This document shows positions 16,101 to 23,911 of a DNA stretch of 64,000 bases, piece by piece (the first letter of the stretch is position 1; every line of letters starts with the position of its first letter). The DNA comes from SZUA-318 sp964412015 (GTDB lineage: Bacteria > Gemmatimonadota > Gemmatimonadetes > Longimicrobiales > Gaopeijiaceae), in contig CAYPMO010000016.1 in NCBI GenBank assembly GCA_964412015.1, forward strand, positions 1 to 64,000, read 5' to 3'. Below the pieces are notes generated by a model, which was not told the origin of the DNA, did not search any database, and saw nothing but the letters and a program-made list of their open reading frames with translations. The translations under genes and the position numbers were made by a program.

Positions 16101-18700
16101 AGGCGAGGGTGTGGTGGGTGCTCGGTTGGGTCGCGCTCACCGTGATCGTGGTCGTGGCGATCCAGACGGTGGAATGGAGGCGCGTGCTGCACGCGATAGG
16201 CACGGCCGACCCGCCTTGGGTGATCCTCGCGCTCCTCGCGAACGCGGTCGGCCTTCCCATCGCGACGGTCCAGTGGCGGGTCCTTCTCCCCCGAGGCGCA
16301 GCCGTGGCCTGGCCCAGGATGTTCGCGATCGTCGCGCTCACGGCTTCCGTCTCCAACGGCGCGCCGGCCCCCGTGAGTCTGGCCGCCGCCGTTCGGCTCC
16401 TCGCGACCCGAGCCGGGCTCGGACATGCCAGGGGCGCCTCGGTCATGGTCATGGACCAACTCGCCGAGGGATTCGCCAAGATCGCGCTGATCACGGTTGC
16501 CGCGGCGCTCGTGCCCGGCTTCGAGTATCGCACGATCGGTCTCGTCCTCTTGCTCGGCGTGCCGGCCCTCGCGTTGGCGTCCGCAGCGCTCGCCCACCGG
16601 AGCGCGTCGATCGAGGCGTGGGCGGCCGGGGCGTCGGGCGCGCCGGGACGGGCGTTCCGGTTCGTGAGCCGCACGATCGACCACCTGGACGCCCTCCGCC
16701 GCCCAGGCTACCTCGCGCTCGCCGTGGGCCTCGCCGTCGTCAAGAAGACGATCGAAGGCACGGCCATCGCCATGGTCGCCGCCGCCTTCGGCCTGGCGCT
16801 GCCGCTCTGGGTCGTCGTAAGCGTGCTGGCCGCGGTGAATCTCTCGACGCTCGTCGCCCAGACGCCCGCGGGGTTGGGCGTCTGGGAGGCGGCTGCCTTC
16901 CTCGTGCTCCAGGCCGCCGGCGTCGAGGCGAGCATCGCCGTGGCACTGGCGATCGTCGCGCACGCGGCATACGTGGCTCCCCTCGCCCTCACGGGCTGGC
17001 TCCTCGAGTCGGCGCGCGCGTGGTCCGGCTCACGCTCGCGGGTCCTGGGTCTCGTGGCGCTCGCCGTGATGGGGCTCGTGATCCATCTGTGGTTCGTGCT
17101 CGGCGCCGACGCACTGGACTCCGACCGCGCCCTGGTCCTCCTCATGGCGCGCGACTTCGCCCGGGGCGCCTTGTCGATCTACTTCTGGCAACAGAACTAC
17201 ATGGCCTCCGTAGAGCCTCTGCTGCTCACGCCCTTCGCGGCGCTCGGCTGGGCGACGCCCGTCGCGGCCGGGCTCGTCGCGATCGGGCTCACGGCGGCCC
17301 TCGCGTCGCTCAGTGTCCGGCTGGCGCGGCGGCTCGGAGGCACGACGTGGATGGCCCTTCTGGTCTGGGCCGTCCCCCCTGCCGTGGTGGTCCACCATCA
17401 CGTGGCCCTGTACGGGGCCCGCCTGGCCTGCACGCTCCTGGCCTTCGGGGCCTTCGTGTGGAGCCTGCGGTGCCGCCGCGGTAGGGCGTGGATGGGCGTC
17501 GGCGCGCTCGCCGGCCTCGCCTACGCCTGTGACCACCTCATGCTCCCCTGGGCCATCGCGGTCATGTTCGTGGCGGGCGCGCGCGGAAGTCTGACGCGCG
17601 TGGCGCTCGGCGCCCTCGTGCCCGTTGTCCTCGACACCGCGTGTGCCGTCGCCACGCCCGCAGTCCACCTCGCCGGACCGAACGCCCCGGACTCCTGGCT
17701 GTCGAACGTCCCGCTCCTGTTCGGGACCGTGCTGCCGCAGCTCTTCGGCCTGCTCCTGAGCCGCGGGCCCGGCCCGGTGTTCGAGCCGCCCGCCGGCATC
17801 GTCCCCGGAGGTGCCTTGTGGCCGGCGCTGGCGATCCCGGGGGCCCTGGCCCTCGCCCTGCTCTTCGCCACGCTGGTGCGCCGCCGCCGAGAGCTGTTCG
17901 CAGGCCAGGGTTCCGACGAGGGCGTCGCCACCCGGGCGCTCCTTGGGGCCTGCGTCGTGGGGCTCGCCGTCTTCTGCCTGGTGGGAGGCGGCGGCGAGCG
18001 GTGGTCCGTGCGCTATCTGGTGCCCCTCTGGCCGGCGGTTTCGATCTTCGCGGCGCTGGCCGCGGCCCGCTGGGGCGAGCGCTGGCGGCCGCTGGCGGCG
18101 GCGGCCGTGCTTCCGGCCGTCTTCACGCTCCTGGCGGATCCCACGTGGCCCCGGGCGGGTGACGGCGCACCGGCCAGGGAGGAGGCCGCCGACGTGGCCG
18201 AGGCCGTGCGCGCATCGGGGGCCCGGGCGGTGTGGGCCGAGTACTGGGATGCCTACCGGATGGCGCTCCTGGTGGGCGAGTCCCCCCGATGGGTCACGCT
18301 CCGGGTCATCGAGCGGAGGCCCGACTGGGTCCGGGAGGCCCTCGACGCGAGCCCGGTCGCGTATCTCGTGCGCCGCGAGGACGCGGAGGTCCTGGGGATC
18401 CTCGACGGTGCACGCACGCAGGGTATACGCCGTCTCGACGACCGTGGCGTCGGACGGTACCGGCTCGTCGTCATGGAGCGCGCCGTTCCCCGCGCGGTGC
18501 TCCACCAGCACCCGCCGGACCGCGGATGGCAGAGGGTCGCCGCTCTCTCGGCCGGCCTGCTGTTCTGGGTCACGCTCGCGGCGATGGGTCTGCTGGCGCG
18601 GGTGACGGGACCCCGCCCGCTCAGCGCGGCGGCGCGCGACCTCCGGCATCCATCCCGAGACTCACGCCCAGGAGAGCCCGCGACGACAGACCGAAGCTGA
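16097..18700 (+). CDS. Flippase-like (LPG_synthase_TM) and GT-C fusion membrane protein
   Basis: 867 residues from GTG 16097, overlapping the deacetylase stop (GTGA). Residues about 1-320 match the lysylphosphatidylglycerol-synthase transmembrane family (AglD/MprF flippase half): about eight hydrophobic helices, VMDQLAEGFAKIAL and the hallmark TPAGLGVWEAAAF at about 256-268. Residues about 340-770 are a second polytopic unit like a GT39/GT-C enzyme, with YFWQQNYMASVEPLLLTPFA after its first helix and RYLVPLWPAVSIFAALA near the end. The protein closes with one more helix. The two halves are usually separate proteins, so this looks like a real fusion; the frame is open with no stop. It could couple lipid-sugar flipping with transfer. 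Confidence 0.75.
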   Translation: MKARVWWVLGWVALTVIVVVAIQTVEWRRVLHAIGTADPPWVILALLANAVGLPIATVQWRVLLPRGAAVAWPRMFAIVALTASVSNGAPAPVSLAAAVRLLATRAGLGHARGASVMVMDQLAEGFAKIALITVAAALVPGFEYRTIGLVLLLGVPALALASAALAHRSASIEAWAAGASGAPGRAFRFVSRTIDHLDALRRPGYLALAVGLAVVKKTIEGTAIAMVAAAFGLALPLWVVVSVLAAVNLSTLVAQTPAGLGVWEAAAFLVLQAAGVEASIAVALAIVAHAAYVAPLALTGWLLESARAWSGSRSRVLGLVALAVMGLVIHLWFVLGADALDSDRALVLLMARDFARGALSIYFWQQNYMASVEPLLLTPFAALGWATPVAAGLVAIGLTAALASLSVRLARRLGGTTWMALLVWAVPPAVVVHHHVALYGARLACTLLAFGAFVWSLRCRRGRAWMGVGALAGLAYACDHLMLPWAIAVMFVAGARGSLTRVALGALVPVVLDTACAVATPAVHLAGPNAPDSWLSNVPLLFGTVLPQLFGLLLSRGPGPVFEPPAGIVPGGALWPALAIPGALALALLFATLVRRRRELFAGQGSDEGVATRALLGACVVGLAVFCLVGGGGERWSVRYLVPLWPAVSIFAALAAARWGERWRPLAAAAVLPAVFTLLADPTWPRAGDGAPAREEAADVAEAVRASGARAVWAEYWDAYRMALLVGESPRWVTLRVIERRPDWVREALDASPVAYLVRREDAEVLGILDGARTQGIRRLDDRGVGRYRLVVMERAVPRAVLHQHPPDRGWQRVAALSAGLLFWVTLAAMGLLARVTGPRPLSAAARDLRHPSRDSRPGEPATTDRS

Positions 18701-19820
18701 CGGGACCGCCCTCCTCGACCGTGAGCCAGATCCCGAGATGGCGGAACGGACCGGGCAGCACCCCCGGATAGAGGTTCAGCGCCAGAGGCTGGCTGCCCTG
18801 ACCCACCACGGCGCTGGCCAGCAACGAGTTGGCCCGGGACAGGTAGAGACCTCCGGAGGTGCTTGCCACGAGCCGCTCGAACGAGGTCGTCGGATCCACC
18901 ACCTGCTCCTGCCCCGCGAAGCCGACGGTTCCCCCGAGCGCGTATCCACCCTCCATCTCCACCTGGATTCCCGTGGTGGAGATCTGCCCGATGAGGAGCA
19001 AGAGCTTCGCACGGTGGGTGAACGGGAGCGGCACCTTGTAGCTGATCACCTGGGCGACGTTCCGGACCGCACCGTCGGGGAACGTGACGGCCGCCTGGGG
19101 AGACCAGTCGGCCGCTTCGAGCCGCTCGCCGAAGAAGCGCGCGACGCCGTCGAAGCTGAACAGGAGGATCCCCAGCGGCTCGAACACGTAGAGGTCGCCT
19201 ACGGTCGTCGCCGCGCCCCGCTCCTGGCCCTGGCTCTCCAGGACCTCGTTCACGAGGCCCAACCCCCACGTGAAGACGGCGCCCGTCACGCGCGGATGGG
19301 GAACACCCCTCTGCGCGAACCAGTCCGCCGCCACGCGGTAGGTGATCCCGCCGGCGAGCACGTGGCCGCCGTAGTTCGCCGTCCACGCCCAGCTCCAGAC
19401 GTCCCACGAGCCAGGGACGAACTCGTGTCGAAGCCACTGCTCCCAACCGCCCGATCTCTCGATGGCGGCCACGGGGTGGGCCAGCGCGTCCTTCACGCTC
19501 CGCCACCCACACCCCCAACGGATGCAGCCGATGCGTCGCTCCGTGGACGCGTAGATCAGCGTGGACATCCCGCGGTTCAGCAGCATGGCGCCCGGTGCGA
19601 CCAGGGCCGCGCTCCCGAAGCCCGTCCGCGAGTCGGTGAACGCCGTGGGCGGGGAGGCGGCTTCCGGCTCGGCGGCGGGAGGCGGTGCATGCTGCGCCGC
19701 CAAGTTCCCTCCGGCCGGCAGAAGCCCCACGAGCAGCGACGCGGCCACCGACGACACGCGTCCCCCGTGTACCGCGTGCGGTCTCGTGGACGGACGGGTC
19801 GGCGCGCGTTTGCGTGGCAT
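18621..19820 (-). CDS. Exported protein of unknown function (DUF3943-like)
   Basis: 399 residues from the ATG at 19820, with an Arg-rich N-terminus and then a signal-like segment ending at NLAAQ. The frame stays open to 20039, but 19820 lies 35 bases behind a good promoter. The body has aromatic-rich beta-like stretches (SWDVWSWAWTANYGGHVLAGG, HLGIWLTVEEGGPVSFGL) and repeated glycine turns, suggesting an outer-membrane or periplasmic barrel-like protein. Cys-Ile-Arg-Trp-Gly-Cys near residue 98 may form a disulfide. I do not recognise it with certainty; DUF3943-type periplasmic proteins have a similar look. Its 3' end overlaps the 3' end of the flippase/GT-C gene by 80 bases, an unusually long convergent overlap. 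Confidence 0.55.
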   Translation of the reverse strand: MPRKRAPTRPSTRPHAVHGGRVSSVAASLLVGLLPAGGNLAAQHAPPPAAEPEAASPPTAFTDSRTGFGSAALVAPGAMLLNRGMSTLIYASTERRIGCIRWGCGWRSVKDALAHPVAAIERSGGWEQWLRHEFVPGSWDVWSWAWTANYGGHVLAGGITYRVAADWFAQRGVPHPRVTGAVFTWGLGLVNEVLESQGQERGAATTVGDLYVFEPLGILLFSFDGVARFFGERLEAADWSPQAAVTFPDGAVRNVAQVISYKVPLPFTHRAKLLLLIGQISTTGIQVEMEGGYALGGTVGFAGQEQVVDPTTSFERLVASTSGGLYLSRANSLLASAVVGQGSQPLALNLYPGVLPGPFRHLGIWLTVEEGGPVSFGLSSRALLGVSLGMDAGGRAPPR

Positions 19821-19854
19821 GAAGCGGACGGGAAGGAGATGCGCGGGGCGCCAC

Positions 19855-19883
19855 AACCTAGACGACCGCCCCGTCGGTAACAA
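19855..19883 (-). promoter_or_regulatory. Candidate promoter of the exported-protein gene
   Basis: On the minus strand TTGTTA (19883-19878) and TAGGTT (19860-19855) are 17 bp apart, and the -10 box ends 34 bases before the ATG at 19820. The -10 reads on as TAGGTTGT, a variant of the TACNNTGC element seen at other starts in this window. Confidence 0.42.
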
Positions 19884-19938
19884 CGCCGCATGGTTGTCGG
19901 CGGACCGTACGCCTCGCACCTTTCGGTCCCGCACCCGC

Positions 19939-21789
19939 ATGGACCGCCGGAGCCCACCCCTGACACCGCCTTCCTTTCCCACGCTCCTCAGGGTCAACGC
20001 GTCCGTCGTCTGGACCTGGCTGGCCGTGTCGACGATCACGTGGGCCGTCCAGCTCTCGCTCGGCCTGGGTCATCCCTCCCAGGGACTCGCCCTGTCGTCC
20101 GCGGCGCTCCCGGCGGCGCTCGTCGCCGTGTGTCCGCCCCGCATCCGACGTTGGTGCATGCTGGCGGTCGTGGCCGCGTCGGGACTCCTCGCGGCCGCCG
20201 ACGCGATGTACCACCAGGTCATCGGCGACTACCTCCCGGTACGGGCGTTCCTGGCCCCCGGCCAGGCATGGGCGATACGCGGCTACGCCGCCGGGCTGCT
20301 CGGCGCCGGAGGGGGCGTTCCGGCGCTGGTCGTGGCGGCCACCGCCGCAGCGGCGCTCCTGTCGCGCCGGCCCGGGCCTCGGGTCTCGCGCCGCTGGCAC
20401 ACCGCCCTTCCCCTCGCCGTCTGTCTGGCGGGAAGTGGGCCGGCGTTGGGGTGGGCGTGGCTGGTCTCCCCCGGCGCGGCGGACACGCAGACCGGGGGAT
20501 TCCTCTACGCCCACGTCGTGGACACGCGGCGCATCGTGGGCGAGAGCGTCATGTCCCGTGATCCAACGCCCGAGGACATGGACCGCGTGTTCCGCTTCGT
20601 CGAGCGGCGCGACGCGGGCGACGCTCGCGCGGACTCGTGGTTCGGAAGCGCGGCCGGCTCGAACGTGCTCATGATCCAGGTCGAGGCCCTGAACGCGTGG
20701 CTTCTGGACGCCGAGGTCGAGGGCGAGCCCGTCGTGCCGTTTCTGCGCTCGCTCGCGGCCCGCGGCCTCGCGTTCACGAACGTCTTCGACGACACGCACC
20801 AGGGACGCTCGTCCGACAGCGACTACCTGGTCATGGCGTCCCAGCATCCGCTCGAGCGGGACGCCGTTTCGATGACGCTTCCGAATCTGGACATGGTCGC
20901 GCTCCCCGACGCCCTCCGGGACCGGGGATACGCTGCGCTCTCGGCACACGCCCACAGCCCGGGGTTCTGGAACTCGGCGATGCGCCACGAGCGGTACGGG
21001 TTCCAGACATCCCTCTTCGAGGCGGACCTGGGTCCGGGGGAGAGCCTGGGGTTCGGCCTGGTGGATCGCGTGTTCTTCGAGCGCGTCGTACCCCATCTGG
21101 CGGCGCTCCCCCACCCGTGGCTCACGTGGCTCATCACGCTCACGATGCACGGCGCGCACGGTCCCGTGCCGTCCTCCTTCCAGGTACTCCCGCTCGGGCC
21201 GCTCGAGGGAAGCGCCCTCGGCAACTACCTCCTCAAGGCCCATCACACCGACAGCGCGCTCGAGGAGCTCGTCGACTCCCTCGACGCGCGCGGCCTGCTG
21301 GACAGCACGACGCTGGTCGTGTACGGGGATCACACGGAGAGCTACGAGCTCGACATGGCCTGGGTGGAGCGCGCGGCGGGCGTCGCCAGCCTGCGGCACG
21401 AGGTCCGGCGCCTCCTGCTCGACCGCATTCCGCTGATCATCGTGCCGCCCGCCTCGACCGAGGGTGTGCGTTTCGGGACCGTGGGCGGTCTTCTCGACGT
21501 GGCGCCCACGGTCCTCCATCTCCTGGGCGCCGAGCCCCCCCGCTCCTTCCTCGGGCGTAGCCTCACGCTCCCGGGACCGGGCATGGCGGCGCAGGCCTCG
21601 GGCGAGGTCGTGGGCGACGGGCTCATGTGGACCGGGGCGGCGTGCTTCACGTTCCCCGATGCCGCCCCGCGCCCGCTGCGCGCCTGCGACGACCTCCGGG
21701 CCCGGGCCCGCCAACAGCTCGAGGTCTCCTGGCTCATCACACGCTACGGCCTGAGCGGGCGACTGGACCGTCCCACCGGTCCGCGCTGA
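19939..21789 (+). CDS. LtaS-like phosphoglycerol transferase (sulfatase/alkaline phosphatase superfamily)
   Basis: 616 residues: four to five N-terminal membrane helices (to about residue 190), then a large extracytoplasmic sulfatase-fold domain. Metal and catalytic motifs can be followed: SNVLMIQVEALNAW (first metal-site Glu), HQGRSSDSDYLVMASQ, where lipoteichoic-acid synthases have GKTSDSE with a Thr nucleophile and here Ser291 takes its place, TMHGAHGP, and VVYGDHTESY (metal Asp and His). The family moves glycerol-phosphate from phosphatidylglycerol to a glycan (LTA, or osmoregulated periplasmic glucans in diderms). The glycan operon upstream would provide an acceptor and the nearby glycerol-3-phosphate dehydrogenase touches the same metabolite. 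The enzyme may instead act as a general phospholipid-headgroup transferase. Confidence 0.75.
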   Translation: MDRRSPPLTPPSFPTLLRVNASVVWTWLAVSTITWAVQLSLGLGHPSQGLALSSAALPAALVAVCPPRIRRWCMLAVVAASGLLAAADAMYHQVIGDYLPVRAFLAPGQAWAIRGYAAGLLGAGGGVPALVVAATAAAALLSRRPGPRVSRRWHTALPLAVCLAGSGPALGWAWLVSPGAADTQTGGFLYAHVVDTRRIVGESVMSRDPTPEDMDRVFRFVERRDAGDARADSWFGSAAGSNVLMIQVEALNAWLLDAEVEGEPVVPFLRSLAARGLAFTNVFDDTHQGRSSDSDYLVMASQHPLERDAVSMTLPNLDMVALPDALRDRGYAALSAHAHSPGFWNSAMRHERYGFQTSLFEADLGPGESLGFGLVDRVFFERVVPHLAALPHPWLTWLITLTMHGAHGPVPSSFQVLPLGPLEGSALGNYLLKAHHTDSALEELVDSLDARGLLDSTTLVVYGDHTESYELDMAWVERAAGVASLRHEVRRLLLDRIPLIIVPPASTEGVRFGTVGGLLDVAPTVLHLLGAEPPRSFLGRSLTLPGPGMAAQASGEVVGDGLMWTGAACFTFPDAAPRPLRACDDLRARARQQLEVSWLITRYGLSGRLDRPTGPR

Positions 21790-21813
21790 GGCTCCTCGCG
21801 GGCCCCCTCCGCG

Positions 21814-22461
21814 CTATCGCGCGGGCCGCACCACGATCCCGTGCCGCGCGGCCGCGAGCACCGCGCGATCGCCGCGCGCGTCCCCGTACACGTAGGCGAT
21901 GTCCCCGTCCGGGCCGATGGCTTCGCGCACGCGCCGCAGCTTTTCCGCACCCCAGCACGGGAGCCCCAGGAAGCGCCCGGTGGCCACCCCTTCCACGAAC
22001 TCGAGCCGCGTCCCGACGGCGCCGTCGAGGCGCAGCCCGTCCCGCAGCGGCTCCAGGTAGATCTCGAGGGACGCGCTCGCCAGCAGGAGCCGGTGGCCTC
22101 GAACCCGGTGCTCCCCGATCCGGCCGCGGGCGTCCGCACGGAGGTTCTCCGCGAGCGTCCGGTCCGCGAAGCGCCGCGCGGCTTCGTCGAGCTCGAGCCG
22201 CGACCGGCCCCGCAGCGTGCGGGCGACCATCCGCTCGTGCAGGCGACCCTCCCACCTCCCCTCCACGCCCCCGAGCCGCGGTGGCGGCCCCAGCCACTCC
22301 TCCCACAGCGAAGCGGCCAGGTCCGGCAGCGCCCGGGCCGCGGCGGCCAACAACGCCGTCCGCATCGCGCGCGGGCCCGCGGCCAGCCGGAGGAACGGAA
22401 CACTCGTGTCGCGGAGCGTGAGCGTCCCGTCCAGGTCGAAGACGACGACGGGGGCGCTCAC
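21814..22461 (-). CDS. HAD-IB family phosphatase (SerB/PlsC-associated type)
   Basis: 215 residues from GTG 22461, sharing GTGA with the stop of the GNAT gene. Motif I is VVFDLDGTLTLRDT (nucleophile Asp9, acid Asp11), motif II is LLLASASLEIYLEPL, the conserved Lys is in WGAEKLRRV, and motif III is YVYGDARGDRAVL with GD-x3-D. The cap is inserted between motifs I and II (subclass I), as in phosphoserine phosphatase and the IB hydrolases linked to phospholipid acyltransferases. The substrate is unknown; a phosphomonoester is certain. Coupling to a GNAT acyltransferase suggests they act on the same metabolite. Confidence 0.8.
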   Translation of the reverse strand: MSAPVVVFDLDGTLTLRDTSVPFLRLAAGPRAMRTALLAAAARALPDLAASLWEEWLGPPPRLGGVEGRWEGRLHERMVARTLRGRSRLELDEAARRFADRTLAENLRADARGRIGEHRVRGHRLLLASASLEIYLEPLRDGLRLDGAVGTRLEFVEGVATGRFLGLPCWGAEKLRRVREAIGPDGDIAYVYGDARGDRAVLAAARHGIVVRPAR

Positions 22462-23486
22462 GGGTGCGTCTCGTAGACGCGGTAGCGCCGGGAGGGTTGG
22501 AGCCCGAACTGCCGTGCGATCCGGTTCACCTCGGGATTGTCGGCCTGCGTCCACGAGATCTCTCCCGACTCGTATCTGCCGTGGCCCCGCTTGATGGCCT
22601 CGTACACGAGGAGGAGCGTCGCGCCCACCTTGCGGTATTCCGGCAGCATGCCGAACACCGCCCACCGTGCCCGCCTGCACGTCCGGGTCTTGAGAAGCCA
22701 AACGAGGCGAGGGAGCCGGAGCCACCGGGGCAGCCCCCGCACGTCGGCCAGGAGCTCGTTCAGGTCGGGGAGCGCGATGGACAGCCCTGCCGGCTCACCG
22801 GCGACCTCGGCGATCAGCACCGCGTCCGGATCGAGATGGCCGGCGAGGTCGCGGGCCCACGTCATCGCCATGTCCACCGTCAGGGGCATGAAGTTCCATT
22901 CCGCCGACAGCGACTCGTTGAACAGGCGCGAGACCAGCGGCGCCTCGGCGTCCAGCCGCTTCAGATCCACCGGACGCACGCGGAACGGAAAGCGCTCCCG
23001 GAGTCGCCCGACCAGGCCCTCGAGCCGTTCGTCGAAGCCCTTCTCCATGGATGCGTCCAGGTCGTAGGCCAGGAAGTCGCACGCGCCCTCCAGGCCGAGG
23101 TCCCGCTCATAGACGTCCACGTACCAGGGCGGGTTGTACGGCATGCCGAACGGCGGGCGTCGGCCGAATCCGTCCACGAGGAGCGCGCACTCGTCGTTCT
23201 GCGTCGGACCGAACGGGCCGCGGACCGGGCTACGCCCCTGGTCCGCCTGGTCTCGCAACGCCCGGTCCAGGAGCGGGCGGGCCACCTCGGAGTCGGCGAA
23301 CGAGAAGAACCCGAAGAAGCCCGTGCGGTCCCGGTGGAACTCGTTGTGGGTCCGGTTCACGATGGACGCGATCCGCCCCGCCGGTCGGCCGGCCCGGAAG
23401 GCCACCCAGGCGTGTACGGTCCCGTGGCCGTGGAAGGGATGTCTTCTGCCGCGGAGCTTCGAGACCTCTCCGGGAACGGGAGGCAC
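22458..23486 (-). CDS. GNAT-fold N-acyltransferase (YghO-like), N-terminus probably longer
   Basis: From the first canonical start (GTG 23486) the protein has 342 residues, but homologs as I remember them begin about 30 residues earlier. The frame upstream reads RTPREWRLFERIPEILHGDD then PGFVPP, which is the expected N-terminal helix, so translation probably begins further up, perhaps at CTG 23585 behind AGGGAG. Family landmarks are HPFHGHGTVHAWVAFRAGR, GRIASIVNRTHNEFH, GFFGFFSFADSE and the late ALPDLNELLADVRG. It has two GNAT-like halves and no signal peptide. The family is uncharacterised; acyl-CoA or acyl-ACP dependent transfer is inferred. It is divergent from an acyl carrier protein gene, a hint at the acyl source. 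Confidence 0.7.
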   Translation of the reverse strand: MPPVPGEVSKLRGRRHPFHGHGTVHAWVAFRAGRPAGRIASIVNRTHNEFHRDRTGFFGFFSFADSEVARPLLDRALRDQADQGRSPVRGPFGPTQNDECALLVDGFGRRPPFGMPYNPPWYVDVYERDLGLEGACDFLAYDLDASMEKGFDERLEGLVGRLRERFPFRVRPVDLKRLDAEAPLVSRLFNESLSAEWNFMPLTVDMAMTWARDLAGHLDPDAVLIAEVAGEPAGLSIALPDLNELLADVRGLPRWLRLPRLVWLLKTRTCRRARWAVFGMLPEYRKVGATLLLVYEAIKRGHGRYESGEISWTQADNPEVNRIARQFGLQPSRRYRVYETHP

Positions 23487-23669
23487 GAACCCGGGATCGT
23501 CACCGTGCAGGATCTCCGGAATGCGCTCGAACAGACGCCACTCCCGCGGCGTCCGGCAGAGTCGGATATCCAGGTTGCTGGCCAGAGGCGTCTCCCTGTG
23601 GAACCCGGCTGCGAGAAGCTGTTAACTTGGCTGGGTTTCGCGCACGATCCAATCCCCTGGAGGGTCTCC

Positions 23670-23909
23670 GTGGCGTCTCAAGCGCAGATCATCGAGCTGC
23701 TGGCCGAGAAGTACGGCGTAGACGCAGCCAAGGTATCCTCCGACGCCACCATGGCCGATCTGGGCCTGGACTCCCTGTCGGTCGCGGAGCTCGTCTTCGA
23801 CATCGAGGACCTCTTTGAGATCGAGATCGACGCGAGCGACGCCGAGTTCAAGACGTTCGGCGAAGCCATCGTGCTCGTGGATCGCTACATCGCGGCCAAG
23901 GGCGGCTGA
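23670..23909 (+). CDS. acpP: Acyl carrier protein
   Basis: 79 residues from GTG 23670, with a strong GGAGGG ribosome-binding site a few bases upstream. The phosphopantetheine site is LGLDSLS with Ser35; helix 2 (VAELVFDIEDLFEIEI) and the acidic character fit a type-II carrier protein. Two bases separate its stop from the ketosynthase gene, so they form a pair. It need not be the main fatty-acid ACP: standard acpP usually sits with fabD, fabG and fabF, and here fabD and fabG are absent. A dedicated carrier for a specialised acyl product is equally possible. Confidence 0.88.
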   Translation: MASQAQIIELLAEKYGVDAAKVSSDATMADLGLDSLSVAELVFDIEDLFEIEIDASDAEFKTFGEAIVLVDRYIAAKGG

Positions 23910-23911
23910 TC

